This document shows, piece after piece, positions 51,101-59,799 of a DNA stretch of 64,000 nucleotides. The position numbers were made by a program, and so were the translations under genes. This DNA is from Selenomonadales bacterium 4137-cl. Lineage in GTDB: Bacteria; Bacillota; Negativicutes; Sporomusales; UBA7701. Location of the stretch: NCBI GenBank assembly GCA_032334055.1, contig JAUOZS010000001.1, forward strand, positions 776,001 to 840,000, given 5' to 3'. The number at the start of each line of letters is the position of its first letter. Position 1 is the stretch's first letter. The notes under the pieces were generated by a model, which searched no databases, was not told where the DNA came from, and saw nothing but the letters and a program-made list of their open reading frames with translations.

Positions 51101-52660
51101 ATGGATTACGATCAAAAGATGCTCAGTAAAGCCGGCAAGGTGAACTACAACCTGCCTGTGGCGGTGCTGGCGGAGCGCACGCTTTTAGCCGGCGAAGGCA
51201 TGCTGACCGCCAGCGGCGCCCTGCGCGTCGCCACCGGCAAGTACACCGGCCGCTCGCCCAACGACAAATTCGTCGCCGACTCGCCGGCGACGAACGGCGA
51301 GATCGACTGGGGCAACAACAAGCCCATCAGCGCCGACAAATTCGCCCGCCTCTACGAGCGGATGCTCGACTACGCCGCCGGCCGCGAGCTCTATGTCTTC
51401 GACGGCTTCGCCGGCTCGGGCGGCGAGCGGATCGCCGTGCGCTTCATCAACGAACTCGCCTGGCAGAACCTGTTCGTCCACCAGCTGTTCGTGCGACCCG
51501 ACGCGCCGCCGGCCGACCCCAGGCCCGACTTCACCGTCATCTGCCTGCCGGGCTTCAAGGCCGACCCCGCCCGCGACGGCACCAACTCCGAAGCCTTCAT
51601 CATCCTCGACTTCGCCGCCCGACTCGTCCTTATCGGCGGCAGCCAATACGCCGGGGAGATGAAGAAATCTGTCTTCACCTACATCAACTACCTCATGCCC
51701 AAGAAGGGCATCCTGTCGATGCACTGCTCGGCCAACATCGGCGCCAAGGGCGATACCGCCCTGTTCTTCGGCCTGAGCGGCACCGGCAAAACGACGCTGT
51801 CGGCCGACCCCGGCCGCAGGCTTATCGGCGACGACGAGCACTGCTGGCATGACGGCGGCATCTTCAACGTCGAGGGCGGCTGTTACGCCAAGTGCATCAA
51901 GCTCAAACACGAAACCGAGCCGCAGATCTGGGAGGCTATCCGCTTCGGCGCGGTGCTGGAGAACGTCGTCGTCGACGAGGCGACCCGCGAGGCGGACTTC
52001 GACAGCGAGGCGATCACCGAAAATACCCGCGCCGCCTACCCTGTCGACTACATCCCCGGAGCGGTCATCCCCGGCGTGGGCGGCCATCCCAAGACGATCG
52101 TCTTTTTGACCGCGGATGCGTTCGGCGTGCTGCCGCCGGTGGCGAAGCTTTCCCCCGAGCAGGCGATGTACCATTTCCTGTCAGGCTACACGAGCAAGCT
52201 GGCGGGGACGGAGCGGGGGATAACCGCGCCGGAGGCGACCTTCTCGTCGTGCTTCGGGGCGCCTTTCCTGCCGCTGTCGCCTTTGGCGTACGCCAAGCTT
52301 TTGGGCGAGAAGATCGCCGCGCACGGCACAGGGGTGTTCCTGATCAACACCGGCTGGTCGGGCGGACCGTACGGGGTGGGCAAGCGGATGTCGCTGCCTT
52401 ATACGCGGGCGATCGTGACGGCGGCTATCGAGGGCGCGCTGGACGAGGTGGGCTACGAGCTTGACCCGGTGTTTAACGTGCAGGTGCCGGTTAGCTGCCC
52501 GGGGGTGCCGGCGGAGGTCTTAAAGCCGCGGCAGACGTGGGCGGATAAGGCGGCGTACGACAAGACGGCCGCGGAGCTTGCCGCGCGGTTCGTGAAGAAT
52601 TTCGTGAAGTTCGGCAAGGATGTGCCGCCGGAGATTACGGCGGCCGGGCCGCGAGGCTAG
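51101..52660 (+). CDS. pckA: ATP-dependent phosphoenolpyruvate carboxykinase
   Basis: 519 residues from ATG 51101. All family motifs are present: [12 protein letters not shown] (substrate-binding), [17 protein letters not shown] (kinase-1a P-loop, near 225-241), LIGDDEHCW (metal site), and [13 protein letters not shown]. The long C-terminal half carries [11 protein letters not shown]. Converts oxaloacetate to PEP with ATP (gluconeogenesis, or the reverse in fermentation). Strong GC at third positions creates a 329-residue antisense ORF, judged spurious. Terminated at once by the hairpin at 52678. Confidence 0.96.
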   Translation: MDYDQKMLSKAGKVNYNLPVAVLAERTLLAGEGMLTASGALRVATGKYTGRSPNDKFVADSPATNGEIDWGNNKPISADKFARLYERMLDYAAGRELYVFDGFAGSGGERIAVRFINELAWQNLFVHQLFVRPDAPPADPRPDFTVICLPGFKADPARDGTNSEAFIILDFAARLVLIGGSQYAGEMKKSVFTYINYLMPKKGILSMHCSANIGAKGDTALFFGLSGTGKTTLSADPGRRLIGDDEHCWHDGGIFNVEGGCYAKCIKLKHETEPQIWEAIRFGAVLENVVVDEATREADFDSEAITENTRAAYPVDYIPGAVIPGVGGHPKTIVFLTADAFGVLPPVAKLSPEQAMYHFLSGYTSKLAGTERGITAPEATFSSCFGAPFLPLSPLAYAKLLGEKIAAHGTGVFLINTGWSGGPYGVGKRMSLPYTRAIVTAAIEGALDEVGYELDPVFNVQVPVSCPGVPAEVLKPRQTWADKAAYDKTAAELAARFVKNFVKFGKDVPPEITAAGPRG

Positions 52661-52677
52661 GTATACGAGGCAAGACG

Positions 52678-52706
52678 AAAGACCCGCCGGGTTCCGGCGG
52701 GTCTTT
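52678..52706. terminator. Terminator after pckA
   Basis: AAAGACCCGCCGG, loop GTT, CCGGCGGGTCTTT: a 13-bp perfect stem between convergent pckA and the NHEJ operon; usable from both sides. Confidence 0.93.
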
Positions 52707-52714
52707 GTGCGGGG

Positions 52715-53623
52715 TTACAACGAAGGGAGCTTTTGCTTAAGAGTCAGCACCGGGGCGAACAGGTCCCCAAGCTGCCCGACGCGGTCCAGTACGTCGCCGG
52801 CTTCGAAGGTGAGCGCGGCGGCGTCGCGTTTTTCCCAGGCCGCCGTGACCTCGTCCCAGGTCACCGGCGTGGAGACGGTCGGCGTAGGCCTGGCCCGCAG
52901 CGAGTAGACGCAGACCGTGGTTTTGTGCTCGTCGTTCTGGCTCCAGTCCACCAGCACCTTTCCGGCGCGCAACGCCTTGGTCATCCTTGACACGACCCTG
53001 TCGGGATGCTGTTTCTCCAACAGTTGGGCCAGTGCGCGGGCGAAAGCCTTGGTGTGGTCGTAATCGGTCGGGGTGTTGAGGGGGACGTATACCTGCAGCC
53101 CTTTCGAGCCCGAGGTTTTCGGCAGGGAGGTCAGCCCGTAGCGGTCGAAAATATCTTTTATCCATAGCGCTACGCGGGCGCAGTCGATGATTGTCGCCGG
53201 AGGTCCAGGGTCGAGGTCGAAAACCATCATCGTCGGTGTGGCCACCGCGACGGCGAGCGACAGGGACGTATGCAGTTCGAGGGCCGCCAGGTTGGCCGCC
53301 CAAACCAGGGCGGGGGTGTCGGCCAGCAGGCAGAAGTTGATGTTGCGGTTGTTGCCTTCGCTCCACACCGGCGCGGTCGGCACCCATTCGGGGCGGTGGG
53401 AGGGGCATTCTTTTTGGTAGAAGAAGTCGTCGTCCGCCCCGTCGGGGTAGCGCTTGAGCGTCACCGGTCGTCCGGCCAGGTGGGGAAGAAGGACGGGCGC
53501 GACGCGTATATAGTAGTCGATCATTTGCCCTTTGGTGAACCCGGTGGCGGGGTAGAAGACTTTGTCCAGGTTTGACAGCGTCAGTTCATGGTCGGCAATC
53601 TTTACGAGCGTCTTAGCGGGCAC
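52715..53623 (-). CDS. LigD-type primase-polymerase (NHEJ)
   Basis: 302 residues from GTG 53623 with AGGAGGAAGAGGG upstream; the start lies inside the end of ku. Archaeo-eukaryotic primase-type polymerase domain: LDKVFYPATGFTKGQMIDYY and HLAGRPVTLKRYPDG near the N-terminus, MVFDLDPG with the metal-binding Asp pair near 131-138, TSGSKGLQVYVPL near 167, and a conserved DWSQN block later. In bacterial end joining it fills and extends broken ends before ligation. Here it is a separate protein instead of a LigD domain. Confidence 0.93.
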   Translation of the reverse strand: MPAKTLVKIADHELTLSNLDKVFYPATGFTKGQMIDYYIRVAPVLLPHLAGRPVTLKRYPDGADDDFFYQKECPSHRPEWVPTAPVWSEGNNRNINFCLLADTPALVWAANLAALELHTSLSLAVAVATPTMMVFDLDPGPPATIIDCARVALWIKDIFDRYGLTSLPKTSGSKGLQVYVPLNTPTDYDHTKAFARALAQLLEKQHPDRVVSRMTKALRAGKVLVDWSQNDEHKTTVCVYSLRARPTPTVSTPVTWDEVTAAWEKRDAAALTFEAGDVLDRVGQLGDLFAPVLTLKQKLPSL

Positions 53624-54434
53624 TTGCCCTCTTCCTCCTTTCCTTTACCGGCGGTTTCTTCTTTACGGCCGCCAGGCTGGCTTCCAAAGCCGCCATCAGA
53701 TCGATGACCTTGGCCCCTTCCTCGGCGGCCGGGCGGGCGACGATTTTCTGGCCTTCGGCTTTGCGTTCGATGAGATCCATCACTCGCCGGTAGTACTCGT
53801 TGCGGTATTTTTTCGGGTCGAATTCGGCGGTAAGGGATTCGATCAGTTGGCCGGCCATTGCCAGCTCCCTTTGGGTCGGGGTCGTTTCCTCCCCCGGCAG
53901 GCCGGCGAGTTCCTCCTGGGGGATAATCTCGTCGGCAAAATGCATGGTTGCCAAGCTAAGCGTCTGGCCGGCCGGTCTGAGGGCGGCGAGGTATTCCTTG
54001 TTGCGCAGGACGAAGCGGGCAACTGCCACCCGGCCGGCGTCGCGCATCGCCGTCATCAGCAGTTTGTAGGATTTGGCCGCCCCCTTATCGGGCACCAGGT
54101 AGTAAGACTGTTCGAAATACAGCGGATCGATTTCCTCCAGGCGCACGAAATCCTCGATTTCGATGCTGCGGCTAGCCTGCGGGTAAAGTGTCTGCAGTTC
54201 CTCGGCCGATACGGTTACGTAACGGTCGGGGGAAATTTCGTAGCCTTTGACGATGCTATCGGGAGGCACCTCGGTTCCATCGGCGGAGCATACCTTTTTG
54301 AGCCGGATGCGGCAGCCGTCCTTGGCGCGCAGTTGGTGGAAGCTGACCGTTCTCTTCTTGACAGCATTATACAGTTTAACCGGGACATTGACCAGTCCGA
54401 AGCTTATCGTTCCGCTCCAGATCGGGCGCTGCAT
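53613..54434 (-). CDS. ku: Ku DNA-end-binding protein
   Basis: 273 residues from ATG 54434 with AGGAGGAATAAC upstream. Prokaryotic Ku core: RPIWSGTISFGLVNVPVKLY at the N-terminus, then SFHQLRAKDGCRIRLKKVCS, a strand-rich barrel, and a C-terminal Lys/Arg-rich tail (KKKPPVKERRKRASAR) used for DNA and ligase contact. Forms a homodimer ring on double-strand breaks. Middle of the three-gene operon, overlapping the polymerase gene by 11 nt and 13 nt from the ligase gene. Confidence 0.96.
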   Translation of the reverse strand: MQRPIWSGTISFGLVNVPVKLYNAVKKRTVSFHQLRAKDGCRIRLKKVCSADGTEVPPDSIVKGYEISPDRYVTVSAEELQTLYPQASRSIEIEDFVRLEEIDPLYFEQSYYLVPDKGAAKSYKLLMTAMRDAGRVAVARFVLRNKEYLAALRPAGQTLSLATMHFADEIIPQEELAGLPGEETTPTQRELAMAGQLIESLTAEFDPKKYRNEYYRRVMDLIERKAEGQKIVARPAAEEGAKVIDLMAALEASLAAVKKKPPVKERRKRASAR

Positions 54435-54447
54435 GTTATTCCTCCTT

Positions 54448-55449
54448 TCATGGCGAAGGTTCTTTTACTACGGCGCTCGCGTCCTTGTCCGTCCGCAGGC
54501 CCTTGAAGGACGGGTGGCGCAGCGTGTTATGCGGGGTCCATTCGGTGAACTCGAATTCGCCGACCAGCAACGGATCTACGAAGACCGCGCCCGCCACCGG
54601 CGGTCTGGCGGCGAAGGGGCTGTTGTCGCGGCGAAGGGGGGTAAGCTTGGCGGCGAGGTCGGCCAGCGTGCGGGAGGAAAACCCGGTGCCTACCTTGCCG
54701 GCGTAGACGAGGCGGGGGCTGGAGGATGTGCGGGTTTTGGACGGCGGGCGGTCCCAGTAGCCGACCAGCAGGGCGCCGATGGTGCCCTGGCGTTTCCCGC
54801 GGCCAGGTACCCAGCCGGCGATTACGAGTTCCTGGCGGCGCTGGTTTTTGATCTTGAGCCAGGCGCCGCTACGTTTGCCGGTCTCATATTTGCTATCAAG
54901 CCGTTTGGCAAGGATACCCTCTAGTCCCACTTCCCGGCTGGCGGCCAGCAGCTCCGGCCCTTCGCCGACTTTGTGGGCCGGCGTCTGCCACGCGCGCCCC
55001 GACGGGGACAGCTCCTCAAGAATGTGGCGGCGTTCACTATAGGGGAGATCGACTAGCAGGCGGCCATCTTGATATAGGACATCGAAAATGATATAAGTGG
55101 CCGGTATTTCCCGGCTGAGTTTGGCGATGGTCTGCGGGGAAGTGAGTCCCATGCGATGCTGGAGGCGGGAGAAAGAGGGCCGTCCGTCCGCCCCGAAGGC
55201 GACGATTTCGCCGTCAAGGATGAGACGGCTGCGGGGCAGGGAAGAAGCCAGGGCGGCAAGTTCCGGATACTGGGCGGTAATGTCCTTGTGATTGCGGCTG
55301 AGAACGCGGATCTCGCCCTTGTCGAGGTACACGATCGCGCGGAGGCCGTCCCATTTTATTTCGAAACCCCACTGGGCGGGGTCGGCCGGCATTTTGCCGG
55401 CTTTGGCGAGCATCGGCGGGATGATTTCGGGCATCGGTTGGTCAGGCAT
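54448..55449 (-). CDS. ATP-dependent DNA ligase, LigD ligase-domain type
   Basis: 333 residues from ATG 55449 (GGGTGAT upstream; the longer frame from 55509 lacks a site). Adenylation motif FEIKWDGLRAIVYL has the nucleophile Lys (K-x-D-G) near residue 30; ILDGEIVAFG, ATYIIFDVLY and GLEGILAKRLDSKY are the next nucleotidyltransferase motifs; GAWLKIKNQ is motif V. An OB-fold domain ends the protein. First gene of the NHEJ operon (ligase, ku, polymerase). The operon is probably expressed under starvation or in spores, where one chromosome copy makes NHEJ valuable; that is inference. Confidence 0.95.
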   Translation of the reverse strand: MPDQPMPEIIPPMLAKAGKMPADPAQWGFEIKWDGLRAIVYLDKGEIRVLSRNHKDITAQYPELAALASSLPRSRLILDGEIVAFGADGRPSFSRLQHRMGLTSPQTIAKLSREIPATYIIFDVLYQDGRLLVDLPYSERRHILEELSPSGRAWQTPAHKVGEGPELLAASREVGLEGILAKRLDSKYETGKRSGAWLKIKNQRRQELVIAGWVPGRGKRQGTIGALLVGYWDRPPSKTRTSSSPRLVYAGKVGTGFSSRTLADLAAKLTPLRRDNSPFAARPPVAGAVFVDPLLVGEFEFTEWTPHNTLRHPSFKGLRTDKDASAVVKEPSP

Positions 55450-55566
55450 CGGATCACCCGTTTGTGAAAATGTCGATAGTTTAGTGTTGCACGACCGGGG
55501 CGCCGTCATCCGGCGGCAAACGAAAAATCGGCCGGACAGGGCCGGCCGAAACCGTCGGGCACCGGG

Positions 55567-56298
55567 CTATGATCGGCATTTAAGCAGGGCGACGGCTACC
55601 GCAGGCCGATTGGTGATGACCGCCTGGGCCCCGATGGCCGCGAAATAGCGCAGGTAGAGCGGGCGGTCGACTGTCCAGGGGATGGTGAACAGGCCTGCAT
55701 CACGGGCGGCGTTGCAGAGGCGAGCGTCGGCCAGCCGGAAGTAGGGGTGGAGGGCTTCGGCGCCAAGGTCCTGTGCGTAGCCGATAGGATCGGTCAGAGG
55801 GCTTTCATAAAGCAAACCGGTTAGGATTGAAGGAGCGCTAGTTTTAATTTGCGCCAGAGCCATATGGTCGAAGGAGGAAACAAGGGTATACCGTTCCAAG
55901 TGAAGGGTTTTTATTAACCCCAGTACTTGGGCGGTAAGCTCCGGCGCGTCGCCGTCCGGCTTAAGCTCGACATTAAAGAAAATCCGTCCCGTCCCCAGCC
56001 CCAGAACGGTGGCTAGAGCCGGCACGCCGTACCCCTCAAGCATCGTCGCCGTCAGTTTGCGGACCAGACCATGACCGCGGGTGGTGCGGTCGACAGCAGC
56101 GTCGTGGATGACCATCGGCACGCCGTCGACTGACAGCCTGACGTCCAGTTCTAAAAAGTCAGCTCCCTGGGCAGCGGCGGCAACGAAGGCCGCGGTGGTA
56201 TTCTCGGCAAAATCGGCGCTTGCCCCACGGTGGGCGCCCACCAGCGGCCGGCTTGCTCCCGCAAGGGCTTCGCAGAATGAAACGGGCGGCTTAGCCAT
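55567..56298 (-). CDS. Glycerophosphodiester phosphodiesterase
   Basis: 243 residues from ATG 56298 with AGAGGAT upstream. The GDPD barrel begins LVGAHRGASADFAENTTAAF (catalytic HR.....EN), then LELDVRLSVDGVPMVIHDAA (metal acid and the H of the base), RTTRGHG, FNVELKPD and a C-terminal WTVDRPLYLRYFA strand. Cleaves glycerophosphodiesters to glycerol-3-phosphate and alcohol. There is no signal peptide. Single gene, with a small zinc-ribbon gene upstream. Confidence 0.93.
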   Translation of the reverse strand: MAKPPVSFCEALAGASRPLVGAHRGASADFAENTTAAFVAAAAQGADFLELDVRLSVDGVPMVIHDAAVDRTTRGHGLVRKLTATMLEGYGVPALATVLGLGTGRIFFNVELKPDGDAPELTAQVLGLIKTLHLERYTLVSSFDHMALAQIKTSAPSILTGLLYESPLTDPIGYAQDLGAEALHPYFRLADARLCNAARDAGLFTIPWTVDRPLYLRYFAAIGAQAVITNRPAVAVALLKCRS

Positions 56299-56361
56299 AA
56301 TTATCCTCTATTTTCGCATAGTAATTGTAATCCGGCGTAGGGCTCGGATAAGAAAAAAATA

Positions 56362-56383
56362 GACCCTAGCTTTTGCTAGGGTC
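56362..56383 (-). terminator. Terminator of the zinc-ribbon gene
   Basis: GACCCTAGC-TTTT-GCTAGGGTC, followed on the minus strand by a run of seven T. Lies 11 nt after the stop at 56394. Confidence 0.9.
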
Positions 56384-56393
56384 ATTGCGGTTA

Positions 56394-56678
56394 TTAGTAT
56401 GAGCGCTTGGTAGCCTGGAAACAGTCGCGGCAGTATACCGGACGGCCGGCGGTGGGGTTGAAGGGAACCTGGGTCTCGATGCCGCAACCGCTGCAGGTTA
56501 CGGTGAACATTTCCCGGGCCGGACGATCGTTGCGGTTCTGCTTGCGGGCCGCGCGGCAGGCCGGGCAACGGGACGGGTCGTTTTGGAAACCTTTCTCGGC
56601 GTAGAAAGCTTGCTCGGCGGCGGTGAAAGCGAAGTCTGCGCCGCATTCCTTGCAAGTGAGAGTCCTGTCTTCGTACAT
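56394..56678 (-). CDS. Zinc-ribbon protein with three CxxC sets
   Basis: 94 residues from ATG 56678 with TAAGGAGGTTGG upstream. CKECGADF near 9, CPACRAARK near 38, then CSGCGIETQ near 62 and CRDCFQATK near 83: four CxxC pairs, so two zinc ribbons. The FAFTAAEQAFYAEKGFQNDP segment with its FYAEKGF is the hallmark of a small conserved family called 'probable zinc-ribbon' in Firmicutes. Function unknown, probably nucleic-acid or protein binding. Confidence 0.85.
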   Translation of the reverse strand: MYEDRTLTCKECGADFAFTAAEQAFYAEKGFQNDPSRCPACRAARKQNRNDRPAREMFTVTCSGCGIETQVPFNPTAGRPVYCRDCFQATKRSY

Positions 56679-56807
56679 TACTCTTGACCAACCTCCTTAA
56701 AGATATCACTAAAACAAATGCCAGTCGGTTGGTAAGATTAACCTGCGAATATGGACCGGAACATTTTGTCTAGCTTACTATATAATAACCATTAGTTAAC
56801 AGATATG

Positions 56808-58697
56808 TCAAGATTCACTGAGTATTTTCTCAAGTTCATCCAGTAACGAGGAGAATTTTTGCAGTGTTACTTCAATGGGTTTTGGAGTTGACATATCGAC
56901 CCCGGCCCGTTTGAGGATTTCTATGGAGTAATCGCTGCCACCGCTTTTGAGGAAGTTGATGTAACGCTGCTGGGCGGGGTGGCCTTCTTTTTGGATCTGC
57001 TCGGCGAGAGCGGTGGCGGCCGCGTAACCGGTCACATACTGGTATACGTAGAAGTCCCAGTAAAAGTGCGGGATGCGCGCCCATTCGACGTTGATCTCCT
57101 TGTCGACGACAATATCCGGGCCGTAGTATTTTTCATTGAGTTCCTGCCACATCGCGTCGAGGAGGTCGGCGGTCAGCGTTTCCCCTTCCTCTGCTTTCGC
57201 GTAGATCATCTTTTCGAATTCGGCGAACATGGTCTGACGGTAGACTGTCGCCCTTACCGCCTCCAGGTACTGGTTGATGAGGTAGAGGCGCACGCGTTTG
57301 TCGGTGGTGGTTTTCAACATGTGGTCGATGAGGAGGATTTCGTTGGTCGTCGAGGCGACTTCGGCGGTGAAGGTGGTGTATTGGGAGGTGGCGTACGGCT
57401 GGCTCTTGTGGCTGTAGTAGCTGTGGATGGCGTGGCCAAGTTCGTGGGCGATTGTGGAGACGTCGTCATAGCGGTTGTGATAGTTGAGGAGTACGAAGGG
57501 GTGGGCGCCGTACACGCCCCACGAGTAGGCCCCGGTTTGTTTGCCCTTATTTTCGTAGACATCCATCCATCCCGATGTGAAGCTTTTGTCGAGAATGCCG
57601 GCGTATTCCGGACCCAGGGGGGCGAGGGCTGTGTGAATGACTTTGAGGGCCTCGTCGTATTCGTAGGTCAGCTTAACGTCGCGTATCAGCGGCGTGTAGA
57701 GGTCATACATATGCATTTCGTCGACAGCCAACGCTTTTTTCTTGAGGGCGACGTAGCGGTGCAACGGCCCAAGGTTGGCGTGTACTGTGGTGATGAGGTT
57801 ATCATAGACGGCCTGGGGGACATTGTCGGCTTCCAGGGAAGATTCAAGGGTGGTCTTGTACTTCCGGGTTTTGGCGTAGAATATATTCTTTTTCACGTTG
57901 CCGCCGAGGGTGGCGGCGAATGTGTTGCGGTACTGGTTGTAGGTGTCGAACAGCCCCTTGAAGGCTTCTTCCCGCACGTTGCGGTCGGGGGACATGATGA
58001 AGGAACGGTAACGTCCTTCGCTGAGCTGCACCTTTTTGCCGTCTTCATCGGTGACTTCCGGGAAGCGCATATCGGCATGAGCCAGCATGTTGAAGGCGTT
58101 TTCGGCCGCCGAGGTTGCTTCGGTTGAACGCGAGAGTATCTCCTCTTCAGCGGGAGACAGGACGTGTTTTTTCTGGCGCAACAAATTATCGAAATAGAAA
58201 GAGTAATCCTTCAAGCCCGGTTCTTGCTTGCGGTAATCCGCCAGTTTGGCCTCGGGAATAGCCAGGATTTCCGGCTCGATATAGGCTGTCGCTGCCCCGG
58301 CTTCGGCCAAAAGGGTCTCGATCTTGCCCGTCATACCCTGGTATTTGGCGTCGGCGGTGTTTTCGTCCCGGTGCATGCGGGCGTAGGCATACAGTTTGCC
58401 GGCCGTGACGCCAATTTCATCCCTCTTCTTCAGGCAGGCCGCCAGGTCGCTGGCGGCGTTGCCGAGCTTGCCGCGGAACTGGGTTATCTCCGGCAACTGT
58501 GCTTTGAGTTTTTCGAAGTCGGCCTGCCAGGAGGACTCGTCCGCGTAAATGTCGGTGAGCCGCCACTTGAACTCTGCGGATATTTCGCTTCGTTCGGGAA
58601 CTTTGCCGCCGGCCGGCGGACCGGCTTCAACGGTAGTGCTGCTCAGCAGCATTGTGCCGAGGAAAAAGGGTAAAATCGCCATCGCTAATATTCTCAC
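56808..58697 (-). CDS. pepF: Exported oligoendopeptidase F (M3 family)
   Basis: 629 residues with start at GTG 58697 (RBS AGGAG abuts it; ATG 58682 is an alternative that would keep the signal). The N-terminus is a signal peptide (MAILPFFLGTMLLSSTTVEA), unusual for PepF, which is normally cytoplasmic. The long helical lid region has PEVTDEDGKKVQLSEGRYRS. The metal motif TIAHELGHAIHSYYSHKSQP (HExxH plus the downstream Glu) lies near 420. Hydrolyses peptides of ~7-17 residues. Export would suggest a role with the outer envelope or periplasm peptides. Confidence 0.93.
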   Translation of the reverse strand: MRILAMAILPFFLGTMLLSSTTVEAGPPAGGKVPERSEISAEFKWRLTDIYADESSWQADFEKLKAQLPEITQFRGKLGNAASDLAACLKKRDEIGVTAGKLYAYARMHRDENTADAKYQGMTGKIETLLAEAGAATAYIEPEILAIPEAKLADYRKQEPGLKDYSFYFDNLLRQKKHVLSPAEEEILSRSTEATSAAENAFNMLAHADMRFPEVTDEDGKKVQLSEGRYRSFIMSPDRNVREEAFKGLFDTYNQYRNTFAATLGGNVKKNIFYAKTRKYKTTLESSLEADNVPQAVYDNLITTVHANLGPLHRYVALKKKALAVDEMHMYDLYTPLIRDVKLTYEYDEALKVIHTALAPLGPEYAGILDKSFTSGWMDVYENKGKQTGAYSWGVYGAHPFVLLNYHNRYDDVSTIAHELGHAIHSYYSHKSQPYATSQYTTFTAEVASTTNEILLIDHMLKTTTDKRVRLYLINQYLEAVRATVYRQTMFAEFEKMIYAKAEEGETLTADLLDAMWQELNEKYYGPDIVVDKEINVEWARIPHFYWDFYVYQYVTGYAAATALAEQIQKEGHPAQQRYINFLKSGGSDYSIEILKRAGVDMSTPKPIEVTLQKFSSLLDELEKILSES

Positions 58698-58894
58698 TCC
58701 TAAACCCCTTCTGCTGTTTATTGTTATTCTATTTATTTATATTAGCAGAAGTGGGGCAAACTTCCTGTTTATCTTTCCCGGAAATTTGTACCTTTTATAC
58801 CATGCGGGGCAATTAAAAGCGCATCTGCGGCGCGCGGGCGTGGCGGGCCGCAGATACCGGGCTCACCGCAGACTTTTACGGTAGGTCCGTCGAA

Positions 58895-59674
58895 CTATAC
58901 CTTGAAAAACTTGACGATTCCCGCGAAGATGCTTTCGGCGGCTTTGTACCGGCCGTCGACACTGGCCAAAAGCAGTTCCTCCTCAGGGTTGGAGATGAAG
59001 GCTACCTCCACCAGGATGGCCGGCATATCGGTGTAGCGGATCACGTAGAAGCTGGCGAAGCGGCTGCCGCGGTCGCGTGTGCCGAGTTCGTCGATGAGGC
59101 ATTTTTGTACGTGCCCCGCGAGACGGGCCGATTCGGCGTCGCCGTAGTGGAAGGTGGTCGTGCCGGCTGCGGAGGGATTGGTGAAAGCGTCGTTATGGAT
59201 GCTGACGAAAATATCGGCCGCCGATTCGTTGGCGATATCGACTCGCGCGCCCAGTTCTTCGTCGGCGGACGAATTCGCGTAGGATACGTCCTTGTCGGTG
59301 TCCCTGGTTACTAGCACCGTAGCCCCGTTCTTTTCCAGCCGGTCGCGGAGGAGGAGGCTGATCGCCAGGGTGTTGTCCTTCTCCATGGTACCGGTGGGAC
59401 CAACGGCGCCGGAGTCGCTGCCCCCATGGCCCGGGTCGATGCAGACGGTCTTGCCGAGCAGCCGGGTGCTTTCGATAGGCTCGGCGGTCGTTTGGCGGTC
59501 GGGAATTGGTGTCGGCGGGCTGGAACTTTTCGAATTGATATAGACTACTTCCTTGGCGGCGTCGTAAAAAATACCCCAGCCAAGCATCTTGGACATGCTT
59601 TTAAGCATTGAGAGGATATCCTTGGAGACCCGGGCCTGTAGCGGCATCCGTTGTCCGTCTATGATGATGCGCAT
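58895..59674 (-). CDS. N-acetylmuramoyl-L-alanine amidase (Amidase_3)
   Basis: 259 residues from ATG 59674, with AAGGAGAGTGG upstream; the longer frame from 59824 has no site. An N-terminal ~50-residue domain (MRIIIDGQRMPLQARVSKDI) resembles the copper-amine-oxidase-like N module of cell-wall proteins. The zinc amidase follows: VCIDPGHGGSDSGAVGPTG (His ligand), MEKDNTLAISLLL (Glu), IFVSIHNDAF (His) and AILVEVAFISNPEEE (catalytic Glu). Cleaves the bond between MurNAc and L-Ala. No signal peptide is obvious, so export or lysis-type release is unsure. CwlD-type sporulation amidases are a close layout. Confidence 0.88.
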   Translation of the reverse strand: MRIIIDGQRMPLQARVSKDILSMLKSMSKMLGWGIFYDAAKEVVYINSKSSSPPTPIPDRQTTAEPIESTRLLGKTVCIDPGHGGSDSGAVGPTGTMEKDNTLAISLLLRDRLEKNGATVLVTRDTDKDVSYANSSADEELGARVDIANESAADIFVSIHNDAFTNPSAAGTTTFHYGDAESARLAGHVQKCLIDELGTRDRGSRFASFYVIRYTDMPAILVEVAFISNPEEELLLASVDGRYKAAESIFAGIVKFFKV

Positions 59675-59799
59675 AAATCCACTCTCCTTCCCCTGTACCT
59701 CTCTTATAGTATGCTGAAGCGGCGCGGGCGGTGAATTCCCGGTCAAATCGCCGGGGAGGAGGGATAGTGAGGTTCGGGGGGGAATAATACCTTCGGGTG

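Noticed and set aside
51185..52174. 329-codon minus-strand frame
   Set aside because: Antisense to pckA; composition is low-complexity Gly/Arg/Val/Asp and no motif is seen. pckA carries all family motifs.
56979..58127. 382-codon plus-strand frame
   Set aside because: Antisense to pepF, Val/Gly/Phe-rich with no motif; a shadow of the HExxH protease gene.
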